Virus record (IMG/VR): IMGVR_UViG_3300025914_000046
Coordinates: 1 to 25,528 of that record
Origin: a virus
Length of the DNA stretch: 25,528 nt
Direction: 5' to 3' (one strand)
The position numbers and the translations under genes are program-made. The notes beneath the pieces are model-generated. The model saw nothing but the letters and a program-made list of their open reading frames with translations. It was not told where the DNA came from and made no database searches. Shown here one piece after another: positions 13,877 through 19,771 of this stretch; position 1 is the stretch's first letter; each line of letters starts with the position of its first letter.

Positions 13877-14839
13877 CTAGTATTGATAGTGCCTAACCTT
13901 AAGATATGCCCAAGGTGTCGCTTCGCCCAAGGTAGACGCGACGATCGCGCCTCCTGAAAGGTAGATCATAGGCACGAAGACACGCGCACTCGAAAGGCTA
14001 AGGCTAAACATAAGGTGGCTATAAATGCTTAGGTTGGCTCCACTTCCAATGACGCCACCTTCGCTTGTGCCTTTGCCACTCGTGCCTGCATAGCGTGTAG
14101 TGCCTTGCGCTACAAGCATCTCGACTAATTGCGTATTGGTGGCGACTACATAGCCCTCGAAGTGGTACTCGCCTGCTAGCAACGTTAGCTCGCGTGTCGT
14201 GGCGTTCCATGTGGCGCGATCGCTCGCCATGTTCAGCGTCTGGATCAATGGCAGCGTACTCTCGACCTCGTTTGGGAATGTGATATTGGCTGATCCAGGC
14301 GCGATCGTCGCTTGTAGGACTATATCTCGCATTCGAGTCCCGCTGTTGAGTGGTGGTGTCGCGAAGCTTACAACTCCCGCAGGATCTCGATATAGATAGT
14401 TGCTGGCACTTGTCGCCGCTGAGGCGATCGCCTGTAACGTGGGGCTATATGGCTGATAAGTCGTGTTGGTTATGCTATCGAGCTTTGTATTGATCCCCGC
14501 AACACGATCGCGCTCCACATTGGTCGCGCTTGATAGTGGTGTTAGTCCCGTTTCGATCGTAGTGGCTTGATTGTCGGCTGCACTCGACTGAGAACGCTCT
14601 GCCTGCATGGCGTTCCTAAGGCTTTCTGCTGATGCTTTGAGCGCGATCGCGTCCCCTAATTGCGTTATACGTGAGGCGATTTGCCCTTGGATCGCGACGA
14701 TCGCCTCCAATTCCTCACTTATAGCAAGACTTTGATTGAGCAACCCTTGTGCTGGTACGTTCAGCACTGCTGCGCTGTTGGGCTGCCCTGGATCTAGGCG
14801 GGTCACTGGGGCGTTACTGGCGATCGGCGTTAAAGGCAT
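13877..14839 (-). CDS. Putative fibre or adhesin-like structural protein
   Basis: The product has 320 residues. Residues 1-130 are Ala/Gln/Ser/Thr-rich and helical, with a heptad-like stretch (I-S-E-E-L-E-A-I-V-A-I-Q near 41-52) that suits a trimeric stalk. The middle (T-N-T-T-Y-Q-P-Y-S-P-T-L-Q-A-I-A-S near 126-142) is a common fibre junction motif. The C-terminal 150 residues are strand- and Gly/Ser-rich (L-L-A-G-E-Y-H-F-E-G-Y-V-V-A and ending A-Y-L-K-V-R-H-Y), compatible with a C1q/TNF-like or head-fibre tip. A host-binding or capsid-surface role is likely but not proven. The gene lies apart from the head operon and has its own promoter with an overlapping inverted repeat (14877-14910). Confidence 0.5.
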   Translation of the reverse strand: MPLTPIASNAPVTRLDPGQPNSAAVLNVPAQGLLNQSLAISEELEAIVAIQGQIASRITQLGDAIALKASAESLRNAMQAERSQSSAADNQATTIETGLTPLSSATNVERDRVAGINTKLDSITNTTYQPYSPTLQAIASAATSASNYLYRDPAGVVSFATPPLNSGTRMRDIVLQATIAPGSANITFPNEVESTLPLIQTLNMASDRATWNATTRELTLLAGEYHFEGYVVATNTQLVEMLVAQGTTRYAGTSGKGTSEGGVIGSGANLSIYSHLMFSLSLSSARVFVPMIYLSGGAIVASTLGEATPWAYLKVRHYQY

Positions 14840-14862
14840 AGCAAAATTTAGTGTAGTGTCTT

Positions 14863-14910
14863 CCCTATAATACTACATACCATCCAGACTTTATCAATTC
14901 CGGATGGTAT
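14863..14910 (-). promoter_or_regulatory. Promoter with overlapping inverted repeat (candidate operator)
   Basis: ATACCATCC (14877-14885) pairs with GGATGGTAT (14902-14910). On the minus strand TTGATA lies inside the repeat, and TAGTAT follows 16 bp later in GGTATGTAGTATTATAGG, a member of the shared promoter motif family. The inverted repeat covers the -35 and spacer, which is where a repressor dimer would block polymerase. Confidence 0.5.
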
Positions 14911-14929
14911 ATCATAATTTATCTTTGCC

Positions 14930-14947
14930 ATTCCCAGGGCTGGGAAC
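14930..14947. repeat. 18-bp palindrome, variant copy
   Basis: ATTCCCAGGGCTGGGAAC, with a changed centre and one changed end base. It starts 9 bp beyond the stop of the gene at 14957. Confidence 0.8.
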
Positions 14948-14956
14948 GATCCCCGC

Positions 14957-15397
14957 TTATACCCAACTCAAGCACGTAGGTAGAGCGATCGGATCGTCTT
15001 GTTCATCGCGGGGGTGGGGCATTCCACTTACCCAAAATTGCCTGGTCTTAAAGAAGGGATTAAAATGCAGTGTAGCCAATTGCCCGTTGCACTTGCTCAG
15101 CGCCCAGGCACAAGCCTCTGGCTCGTCGGCGTCTTCCCAAGATTTAGGCATCCCAATTACAAACCCTTGACGGTAGAGGAAATCGGCGACTGTGTGAAAA
15201 TTATTGCGACGGTGGTCGTTGCCCCACTCGCTCCCGTCAGGCATCACGGGGATCACTTGCTCCCAAGCTTCGCGCCTTTCGGTAATGGCGTCTAGGTATT
15301 CACCCATCTGGTTAAACATTGTCACAACATCTTGGTAAGCCGGCCATGTGCCGAGGTAAGCTGCGATCGTCTCTGGGGTTAGGTTAGGGTGTGTCAT
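14957..15397 (-). CDS. Small accessory protein, unknown
   Basis: The product has 146 residues, is acidic and contains no membrane segment. It starts M-T-H-P-N-L-T-P-E-T-I-A-A-Y-L-G, has W-E-Q-V-I-P-V-M-P-D-G-S-E-W-G near 45-59, and a D-E-P-E-A-C-A-W-A-L segment near 90-99. I do not recognise the family. It is the last of the four small accessory genes (14957-16923). These are separated by similar intergenic modules containing the shared promoter motif and palindromes. AAAGGAAA lies about 10 bases upstream of the ATG and could serve as ribosome site here. Confidence 0.65.
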   Translation of the reverse strand: MTHPNLTPETIAAYLGTWPAYQDVVTMFNQMGEYLDAITERREAWEQVIPVMPDGSEWGNDHRRNNFHTVADFLYRQGFVIGMPKSWEDADEPEACAWALSKCNGQLATLHFNPFFKTRQFWVSGMPHPRDEQDDPIALPTCLSWV

Positions 15398-15421
15398 GGT
15401 GTTTTTTCCTTTGTTTTGTTG

Positions 15422-15490
15422 TTCTATGCTATACTACCGTGCCAGCGCCGGGAATTCCGCAAACTTTTAAAAGTTTATTCCCGCCGCAGC
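15422..15490 (-). repeat. Intergenic composite module, copy 1 (degenerate)
   Basis: In minus-strand order it holds a degraded palindrome remnant (15490-15477), the 16-bp palindrome AAACTTTTAAAAGTTT (15476-15461), and GCGGAATTCCCGGCGCTGG. The promoter motif CGGTAGTATAGCATAGAA follows (15439-15422). It corresponds closely to the modules at 16515-16586 and 16957-17028. Confidence 0.8.
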
Positions 15491-15507
15491 TCAATGAAGG
15501 CGATCGC

Positions 15508-15891
15508 CTATTGAAGTGCCGTTAAAGTGACGGGGGTCGATTCAGTGAACACCCGATCGTACCATTTGACCCCTTCTGGAATCCCAGGCACGGGATTGGT
15601 AGGGTTTAAACCAATAACAAAGTATGCGTCTAACTCCACGTTGTATACGATATATCCTTTCTGATCCCCTTTGTACAAAGCCCAAAGGTAACAGACTCCG
15701 GGCAAACTAACATCTTTGTGGTAGTCGATTGCGTATCCAGCGCCATTCAAGGCTTCATAGATGAGTCGGAAGGGGCGGGCGATCGCTTCGTAATCCGCTT
15801 GTAGCCACTCAGGAGCGGGGATCATTTCAGTCCAAGGGAGATGGCGCTTGGACTCTGCGATTTCTTGTAGGGTTGGGTATTGACTGGTCAT
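15508..15891 (-). CDS. Small accessory protein, unknown
   Basis: The product has 127 residues. It begins M-T-S-Q-Y-P-T-L-Q-E-I-A-E-S and has an aromatic middle with V-C-Y-L-W-A-L-Y-K-G-D-Q-K-G-Y-I-V-Y-N-V-E-L-D-A-Y-F near 66-91. This is typical of a small alpha-beta fold. No family is recognised and no catalytic motif is visible. The stop codon abuts AGGCGATCGCCT (15498-15509), a HIP1-containing palindrome that may play the 3'-end role other genes give to the 18-bp palindrome. No Shine-Dalgarno sequence is seen; the upstream motif CGGTAGCATAGTGTAAAA (15929-15912) is a divergent copy of the shared promoter. Confidence 0.65.
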   Translation of the reverse strand: MTSQYPTLQEIAESKRHLPWTEMIPAPEWLQADYEAIARPFRLIYEALNGAGYAIDYHKDVSLPGVCYLWALYKGDQKGYIVYNVELDAYFVIGLNPTNPVPGIPEGVKWYDRVFTESTPVTLTALQ

Positions 15892-15911
15892 GGTTGTTTA
15901 CTGTTTTGTTG

Positions 15912-15943
15912 TTTTACACTATGCTACCGCAAGTGCTGGGGAT
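15912..15943 (-). promoter_or_regulatory. Divergent copy of the shared promoter motif
   Basis: On the minus strand GCGGTAGCATAGTGTAAAA follows a decayed half palindrome (ATCCCCAGCACTTG). The arrangement is the same as in the neighbouring intergenic modules but more degraded, and it lacks CAAAGGAAA. Confidence 0.45.
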
Positions 15944-16488
15944 CACGCGGCGTTTTGTTCACGGGGATCGAGGAGTACGATCTCGATCCCGTACCGATTA
16001 CGCATCTGCTGTTGATAGTGCCAGATCATGCGGTGAGGGATGCTGACTTGGGCAACTCGGTTCTCAGTGACTGTCTGGCGATCGGTAACTCGTCCCAACA
16101 TTAGAGCGTGAGAGGCATAAGCCATGTAGTAGCCATTGCTGCCGTTAGAGTTGGGCTGGTGGATCATGACGATCGCCCCTTGCTCGTGGCTGTCCGCCCA
16201 TTGACGGGCTGTGTCGCTTACCGGAGCGCTCTTCAAGAAAATCTGATGGAAGAGGATCTGATCCTGAGTTGTATCCGAAGCCTCTTTGAGTGGCACTTCG
16301 ATGTTTACCACGGTCTTTGTAAGCTTGGCTAACACTTTACGCGCCTCTGTTTTCAGGGCTGAGTGCTTAAGGTTCAGCTTGCCTTCGTAATGACCATTTG
16401 CCCGCAGGGCTTTGAGTGTAGTCTGTAGTGTTCTGTAGCTTCCTGCGATCGCGTTCTTGAGGTCGTTGGCGTTAGGTGTGAGTGTCAT
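15943..16488 (-). CDS. Accessory protein with possible MutS domain I-like fold
   Basis: The product has 181 residues. The N-terminal 80 residues are helical and basic. Residues about 106-176 run A-I-V-M-I-H-Q-P-N...G-Y-Y-M-A-Y-A-S-H-A-L-M-L-G, then Q-V-S-I-P-H-R-M-I, and end R-Y-G-I-E-I-V-L-L-D. This order (a hydrophobic strand, an aromatic F-Y-E-like motif, a D/H-A helix, an I-P strand, a helix, a final strand) parallels the mismatch-recognition domain I of MutS. It also aligns with the neighbouring protein at 16923-16594. The MutS Phe-x-Glu that wedges into mismatches is not conserved (Y-Y-M here). No ATPase domain is present. The assignment is tentative; alternatively this is an unrelated phage alpha-beta domain. 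Confidence 0.6.
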   Translation of the reverse strand: MTLTPNANDLKNAIAGSYRTLQTTLKALRANGHYEGKLNLKHSALKTEARKVLAKLTKTVVNIEVPLKEASDTTQDQILFHQIFLKSAPVSDTARQWADSHEQGAIVMIHQPNSNGSNGYYMAYASHALMLGRVTDRQTVTENRVAQVSIPHRMIWHYQQQMRNRYGIEIVLLDPREQNAA

Positions 16489-16514
16489 GTCTGTGTCCCG
16501 TGTTGTTTTCCTTT

Positions 16515-16586
16515 GTTATATTATACTACCATACCAGCGCTGAGAATTCCGCAAACTTTTAAAAGTTTATTCCCAGCGCTGGGAAT
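16515..16586 (-). repeat. Intergenic composite module, copy 2
   Basis: In minus-strand order it holds the perfect 18-bp palindrome (16586-16569), AAACTTTTAAAAGTTT (16568-16553), and GCGGAATTCTCAGCGCTGG. The promoter motif ATGGTAGTATAATATAAC follows (16532-16515), then AAAGGAAAAC. It is nearly identical to the module at 16957-17028. Confidence 0.92.
16569..16586. repeat. 18-bp palindrome, perfect copy
   Basis: ATTCCCAGCGCTGGGAAT starts 7 bp beyond the stop of the gene at 16594. It also forms one end of the composite intergenic module. Confidence 0.95.
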
Positions 16587-16593
16587 GAGTGGG

Positions 16594-16923
16594 TTAGTCA
16601 ATGAACTCGATACTTCCGCCCTGCGATCGCACGGCTTCCGCCAACTTGGTCGCGACAGAAACGTGGATGCTCAGCACGGGGATGTCGGCTCCTCCCATGC
16701 TGTGATATTCGAGCATGAGTCCCGATCGCGCCGCTAAGTTGCAGGCATGAGATCCATAAGTGTAATACCGAGAATGATAGTGTCCCAAGATCATTACAAT
16801 ATCCGCTTTCTGGTCTTTTTTCCAGAACAGCCAGCGCTTAGCAGCCGGGGGTAAGTAGATAGACTCAATGAGTGCCAAGGTTTCATCGACTGAGAGAAAT
16901 GTTGAGACTGGGGTGAGTGTCAT
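16594..16923 (-). CDS. Small orphan MutS domain I-like protein
   Basis: The product has 109 residues. Residues about 39-108 read D-I-V-M-I-L-G-H-Y...R-Y-Y-T-Y-G-S-H-A-C-N-L-A-A-R-S-G-L-M-L, then I-P-V-L-S-I-H-V-S-V-A-T-K-L-A-E-A-V and G-G-S-I-E-F-I. This tracks MutS domain I, whose consensus order is a L-L-F-x-x-G-D-F-Y-E strand and turn, a D-A helix with A-A-x-x-L, an I-P-M-x-G-x-P strand, a x-L-x-x-L-V helix and a G-x-x-V-A-I strand. The Phe-Glu pair is replaced (Y-Y-T), so mismatch wedging is unlikely. The neighbour at 16488-15943 has the same pattern, and both begin M-T-L-T-P. A separate AAAGGAAC ribosome site lies close to the ATG, after the promoter-linked AAAGGAAAAC. Confidence 0.65.
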   Translation of the reverse strand: MTLTPVSTFLSVDETLALIESIYLPPAAKRWLFWKKDQKADIVMILGHYHSRYYTYGSHACNLAARSGLMLEYHSMGGADIPVLSIHVSVATKLAEAVRSQGGSIEFID

Positions 16924-16956
16924 GAGCTTGAGTTCCTTTGGTGTTTGTTTTCCTTT

Positions 16957-17028
16957 GTTATCCTATACTACCATATCGGCGCTGAGAATTCCGCAAACTT
17001 TTAAAAGTTTATTCCCAGCGCTGGGAAT
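16957..17028 (-). repeat. Intergenic composite module, copy 3
   Basis: In minus-strand order it holds the perfect 18-bp palindrome (17028-17011), AAACTTTTAAAAGTTT (17010-16995), and GCGGAATTCTCAGCGCCG. The promoter motif ATGGTAGTATAGGATAAC follows, then AAAGGAAAAC. It differs from copy 2 at only a few positions. Confidence 0.92.
17011..17028. repeat. 18-bp palindrome, perfect copy
   Basis: ATTCCCAGCGCTGGGAAT starts 3 bp beyond the stop of the methyltransferase gene and is immediately adjacent to AAACTTTTAAAAGTTT. Confidence 0.95.
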
Positions 17029-17031
17029 GAG

Positions 17032-18006
17032 TTAAGGCATTGTTTTGAGTAGTGAAGCGTACCAAAGAGGCGGAACGCTATACCCAAAGCCCGATCCCGT
17101 GGTTTTAGGGCTGTTGGGGTACTTAAAGGTCGGGGGGAAGCCTGCGAGTCTGCTATAGGCTTGTAGATTGAGATTGAGCCACCGATCGCCCTCTGGGAGA
17201 TAGAGGCACGAAACGTTGGAGCGCCCATTAAAGGCAGAGTCCCTAAATTTGGACTTAAGCATTGTGGGGATCGGTTCAAACCATCCCCGCGCCTTTGGGA
17301 CTTTGCCGCTTGTTACGCGCTCGACATACAGCGGCGAGGGCTTGTGTTCCGGATACTTGTTGCGATTTTTATAGTACCAGGCAGCAGCAGAGGTTAGCTG
17401 GCGCTCGGTAGGCACGATCGGCTCGAACGTGGGGATCAAGTCCTCAATCACCTTGTACCAACTGATCCCCGCAGGCTGGATGGGCGATCGCCAGTCGCCA
17501 GCGAGGGATGCTGTCACGATCAATCGTTTCCTAGATTGACCAAAGGGCGCTCCAATGCAGATGGTTTTGTGGTTGAAAGTATAGCCCAGGGTCAGGGCGC
17601 GATTTTTGATATACTCGAACTCTGGGGATCGGGCATATTGGGGAACCTGTTCGAGCGTGAAGTTTTCCGGTCTGCCGTGGGCGATCGCATCCATAGCGGC
17701 GATCGCCATTGGCATATTCGCATGACTAGGACTCCCAAACTGGGCAATAGAGAAGTCCGCACACACGGGACTAATGTGGGCAAGCTTAGCCCCGATCGGG
17801 AGTCCCGGGAAACCCCACATCGCGTAATCCTGCACGGTCATCAAATAAGTGCGATCCCAGCCGTTGAGCTTGTGGATCTCGATAAAGGCTTCCGACAGCA
17901 TCCGATCGCTAGGATCGCACTCAACTCCCAACACGGGGTCGATCCCCGCTAACTCCATCCCGCACTTAATCCCACCGATCCCCGAAAATAAGTCCCATCC
18001 GATCAT
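17032..18006 (-). CDS. C5-cytosine DNA methyltransferase
   Basis: The product has 324 residues and transfers methyl from S-adenosylmethionine to cytosine C5. Motif I D-L-F-S-G-I-G-G is at 5-12. Motif IV is S-P-V-C-A-D-F-S at 79-86, with catalytic Cys82; the usual P-P-C is P-V-C. Motif VI has L-E-Q-V-P at 118-122 in place of E-N-V. Motif VIII is Q-S-R-K-R at 157-161. The target-recognition region is about 190-265, and motifs IX-X are L-A-G-F-P-P-T-F and G-Y-S-V-P-P-L. AGGATGAGAC supplies a ribosome site. It follows the gene at 18051 by 45 bp with no consensus promoter, so the two are probably co-transcribed. No restriction partner is adjacent. The target is unknown; a role in self-protection or in matching the host HIP1-site methylation is inference. 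Confidence 0.85.
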   Translation of the reverse strand: MIGWDLFSGIGGIKCGMELAGIDPVLGVECDPSDRMLSEAFIEIHKLNGWDRTYLMTVQDYAMWGFPGLPIGAKLAHISPVCADFSIAQFGSPSHANMPMAIAAMDAIAHGRPENFTLEQVPQYARSPEFEYIKNRALTLGYTFNHKTICIGAPFGQSRKRLIVTASLAGDWRSPIQPAGISWYKVIEDLIPTFEPIVPTERQLTSAAAWYYKNRNKYPEHKPSPLYVERVTSGKVPKARGWFEPIPTMLKSKFRDSAFNGRSNVSCLYLPEGDRWLNLNLQAYSRLAGFPPTFKYPNSPKTTGSGFGYSVPPLWYASLLKTMP

Positions 18007-18030
18007 GATTGTCTCATCCTAGTGTTAACA

Positions 18031-18043
18031 GCCCCTAGGGGGC
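18031..18043. repeat. Short palindrome after the 18051-18554 gene
   Basis: GCCCCTAGGGGGC, containing the perfect CCCCTAGGGG. It lies 8 bp beyond a stop codon, in the position taken by the 18-bp palindrome elsewhere. Confidence 0.6.
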
Positions 18044-18050
18044 GTGAGTT

Positions 18051-18554
18051 TTATTCTGGGAATCGCCAGCCTCCGAGGCTTTGTAAATTGACTTTCCTTT
18101 TGACGAGTGCCTCTGCGAGGTCGTATTCACAAAGTTGGTCGGTGTCCCAGGCTTCTTTCTGTGTCATGATCCCCCGTCGAGACTCGCTGGTAGGAAAACG
18201 CTCAATTCTCCAAGAGTCGTCATAAGCCGTAAGGGCTAGCACCGCATTTACTCGGTTAGTTCTGTGTCTGAGCTTCCACCTGAGAGTCCCAAGCTCGCGA
18301 TCGGCAAACAAGGGCCCGATCTGAATCGCATCTAATTCCAAAACTTGATTCAGTACAAAAAACTGGTAGCGAAGGTGTTCCCGGGATCTGTCCCCAACGT
18401 CAAACAGTTGAACCTGATATCTTTCTAACATCAGTTGCTGTGACACCAAGTGTTCTAAGCAAAAAAGCTCGGCGATCGTCAGGGGAGCCACATCTAGTCT
18501 CGACTTGATCTCATCAAAATATTTTCTGTGGTCTTCGGGGTTGATAATGTCCAT
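18051..18554 (-). CDS. Accessory protein, unknown
   Basis: The frame is open to 18590, but the ATG at 18554 (MDIINPEDHRK...) is chosen because AAAGGAG lies 9 bases upstream and the promoter motif overlaps the earlier codons. The product has 167 residues, largely helical and charged, with L-T-I-A-E-L-F-C-L-E-H-L-V-S-Q near 25-39 and R-W-K-L-R-H-R-T-N-R-V near 92-102. No catalytic motif, membrane segment or known family is recognised. It probably forms a unit with the downstream methyltransferase gene, which begins 45 bp after its stop. Whether it modulates the methyltransferase is not shown by the sequence. Confidence 0.65.
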   Translation of the reverse strand: MDIINPEDHRKYFDEIKSRLDVAPLTIAELFCLEHLVSQQLMLERYQVQLFDVGDRSREHLRYQFFVLNQVLELDAIQIGPLFADRELGTLRWKLRHRTNRVNAVLALTAYDDSWRIERFPTSESRRGIMTQKEAWDTDQLCEYDLAEALVKRKVNLQSLGGWRFPE

Positions 18555-18573
18555 TTTCCTAATCTCCTTTGCT

Positions 18574-18588
18574 GATACCATAGTATAC
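18574..18588 (-). promoter_or_regulatory. Promoter-like motif of the 18554 gene
   Basis: On the minus strand CGGAATTGTATACTATGGTATC includes TATACT as a possible -10. CAAAGGAGA follows and in this case is well placed as a ribosome site. CGGAATT is also present upstream of the SSB-like gene and the composite modules. Confidence 0.45.
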
Positions 18589-18652
18589 AATTCCGCCTGC
18601 TGTAAGTCCGTACAGCTTTAGAAATCAGGGGCGGGCGATCGCCCCGTGCAGT

Positions 18653-19138
18653 CTAGATCCCCAGTGCTGATCGCGCGTCGAATTCTGCTTTGTGCTGGGC
18701 AATCGATTCCTTGATGCTGCCAAAACCTTGCTGGGCAAGTACAGCGTAAATATGCTTGCAGGCAGGGGCTTTAAAAGCGGGGCGCATCTCCTGAAAGTCC
18801 TTGCACCCGCACTCATAACGGGGTTTGCCGTCCTTGACCTTGTAACCCACGTAGTTAACTGTCCCGGCTTCCGGGTTCTTGATCCAAAACTCGGTGCTGC
18901 TGGTAGCGCTAACTGTCAGCGATGCCGCGTTCGCCTTTCTGAAGTTTACGAAGTGATTCTGAAAAAGGCTTTTTTTGTAGAGTCGAGGGCGCTTGCCCTT
19001 TACCAAAATCCAGATCCCCGACCACCAAACTTGCATTTTCATTAGTCGCCGGGGGAGTGTTCCCAGTACGCGGGCGATCGCTTCTTTGGTGTAGATAATT
19101 GCGTCTTGAACTTCTTTGATGTCTAAGTTGGGCTTCAT
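18653..19138 (-). CDS. SWIM zinc-finger protein
   Basis: The product has 161 residues. Residues 108-131 contain the SWIM pattern C-x-C...C-x-H: Cys110, Cys112, Cys127 and His129 (Y-E-C-G-C-K-D-F...A-C-K-H-I-Y-A-V-L). SWIM fingers mediate DNA or protein binding and occur in recombination-associated proteins and mobile elements. The N-terminal part has W-W-S-G-I-W-I-L-V-K-G-K-R-P-R-L-Y near 38-54 and a basic stretch, suggesting nucleic-acid contact. The spacer between the Cys pairs is 14 residues. The stop is followed by a palindrome, GGGCGATCGCCC (18633-18644). The gene has its own copy of the shared promoter motif; CAAAGGAAAAC is about 22 bases from the ATG, too far for a normal ribosome site. 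Confidence 0.75.
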   Translation of the reverse strand: MKPNLDIKEVQDAIIYTKEAIARVLGTLPRRLMKMQVWWSGIWILVKGKRPRLYKKSLFQNHFVNFRKANAASLTVSATSSTEFWIKNPEAGTVNYVGYKVKDGKPRYECGCKDFQEMRPAFKAPACKHIYAVLAQQGFGSIKESIAQHKAEFDARSALGI

Positions 19139-19165
19139 GGCAGTCTGTGGTGTTTGTTTTCCTTT

Positions 19166-19183
19166 GTTATACTATACTACCAC
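19166..19183 (-). promoter_or_regulatory. Shared promoter motif upstream of the SWIM gene
   Basis: On the minus strand GTGGTAGTATAGTATAAC is followed directly by AAAGGAAAAC. Upstream, TTTTTCGGAACTTTCC resembles the CGGAATT-containing region of the other copies. Confidence 0.55.
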
Positions 19184-19193
19184 ATCGGTAAGG

Positions 19194-19391
19194 TTAATCC
19201 CGGAAAGTTCCGAAAAAGTTTTTTAAGCTTTCTCTTATTTGATGGTTAAAGTGGCGACGAGTCCAGCGCGTTACCTGGCGTTTAACCCATTTTGTTTGCT
19301 TGGGCGTAGTGATAGAAACCTTGTTGTCATGGATGGCATGACTACGCCCGCCCCCAACTTTCCGATAGTTTTCTTTGTTGTTTCTGTGCAT
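19194..19391 (-). CDS. Small basic protein, unknown
   Basis: The frame runs to 19406, but the ATG at 19391 fits best. It lies two bases after the TAA of the upstream gene (TAATAATG), so translation may be coupled. The product has 65 residues and a very high content of Lys, Arg and His (K-W-V-K-R-Q-V-T-R-W-T-R-R-H-F near 34-48). Such a composition suggests binding to DNA or RNA. There is no cysteine and no hydrophobic segment. I do not recognise the family. It could still be a chance frame, but the coupling, the position and the lack of any other gene in the 200-bp gap argue for it. Confidence 0.5.
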   Translation of the reverse strand: MHRNNKENYRKVGGGRSHAIHDNKVSITTPKQTKWVKRQVTRWTRRHFNHQIRESLKNFFGTFRD

Positions 19392-19393
19392 TA

Positions 19394-19660
19394 TTATCGA
19401 TCCCAAACTGTTATATCTAAATGCGGGAGTTCATCCTCACTCACGATCGGTTTTGCTTTTTGGTCGTAGATGTTGATAGTAGCTCGCATCAACTTTCCGC
19501 TCAGCAGGATCTGAATGTCGGCGTCTGTCAGTACCCGGCGGCAATCCTCGATGGGGAAGGTATAACCCAGGCGTCGCATGACTTCGCTCAACGTGGCGAT
19601 CGCATTGTCCTTATTCCTTGCGTGAGGGTGGCTAATAAAGTAAGTGATAGTTGGCTCCAT
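19394..19660 (-). CDS. Small protein, unknown
   Basis: The product has 88 residues in alternating strands and helices. It has an N-terminal strand I-T-Y-F-I-S-H near 4-10, a helix A-I-A-T-L-S-E-V-M-R-R-L-G-Y near 20-33, L-T-D-A-D-I-Q-I-L-L near 44-53, and a strand L-M-R-A-T-I-N-I-Y-D near 57-66, then H-L-D-I-T-V-W. It looks like a compact alpha-beta domain. No family is recognised. AAAGGGAC lies 9 bases upstream of the ATG. The next gene (19391) starts directly after its stop, so the two form a pair. The promoter region has a good -35 (TTGACA) and an internal inverted repeat. Confidence 0.65.
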   Translation of the reverse strand: MEPTITYFISHPHARNKDNAIATLSEVMRRLGYTFPIEDCRRVLTDADIQILLSGKLMRATINIYDQKAKPIVSEDELPHLDITVWDR

Positions 19661-19693
19661 AACTCTGTCCCTTTAATTTCCTTTGTTGATGTT

Positions 19694-19723
19694 ATCGTAT
19701 ATCATAGCATACGATCATGTCAA
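19694..19723 (-). promoter_or_regulatory. Promoter with internal inverted repeat
   Basis: On the minus strand TTGACA (19723-19718) is followed 16 bp later by TATACG. Between and over them is ATCGTAT-GCTATGAT-ATACGAT, a 7-bp inverted repeat at 19694-19700 and 19709-19715. This placement suits a repressor operator. CAAAGGAAA follows in the leader. Confidence 0.55.
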
Positions 19724-19749
19724 GGGGTATCAGGATAAATCTTGACTTC

Positions 19750-19767
19750 ATTCCCAGCGCTGGGAAT
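19750..19767. repeat. 18-bp palindrome, perfect copy
   Basis: ATTCCCAGCGCTGGGAAT starts 4 bp beyond the stop of the helicase gene and upstream of the promoter of the 19660 gene. Confidence 0.95.
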
Positions 19768-19771
19768 GGGA

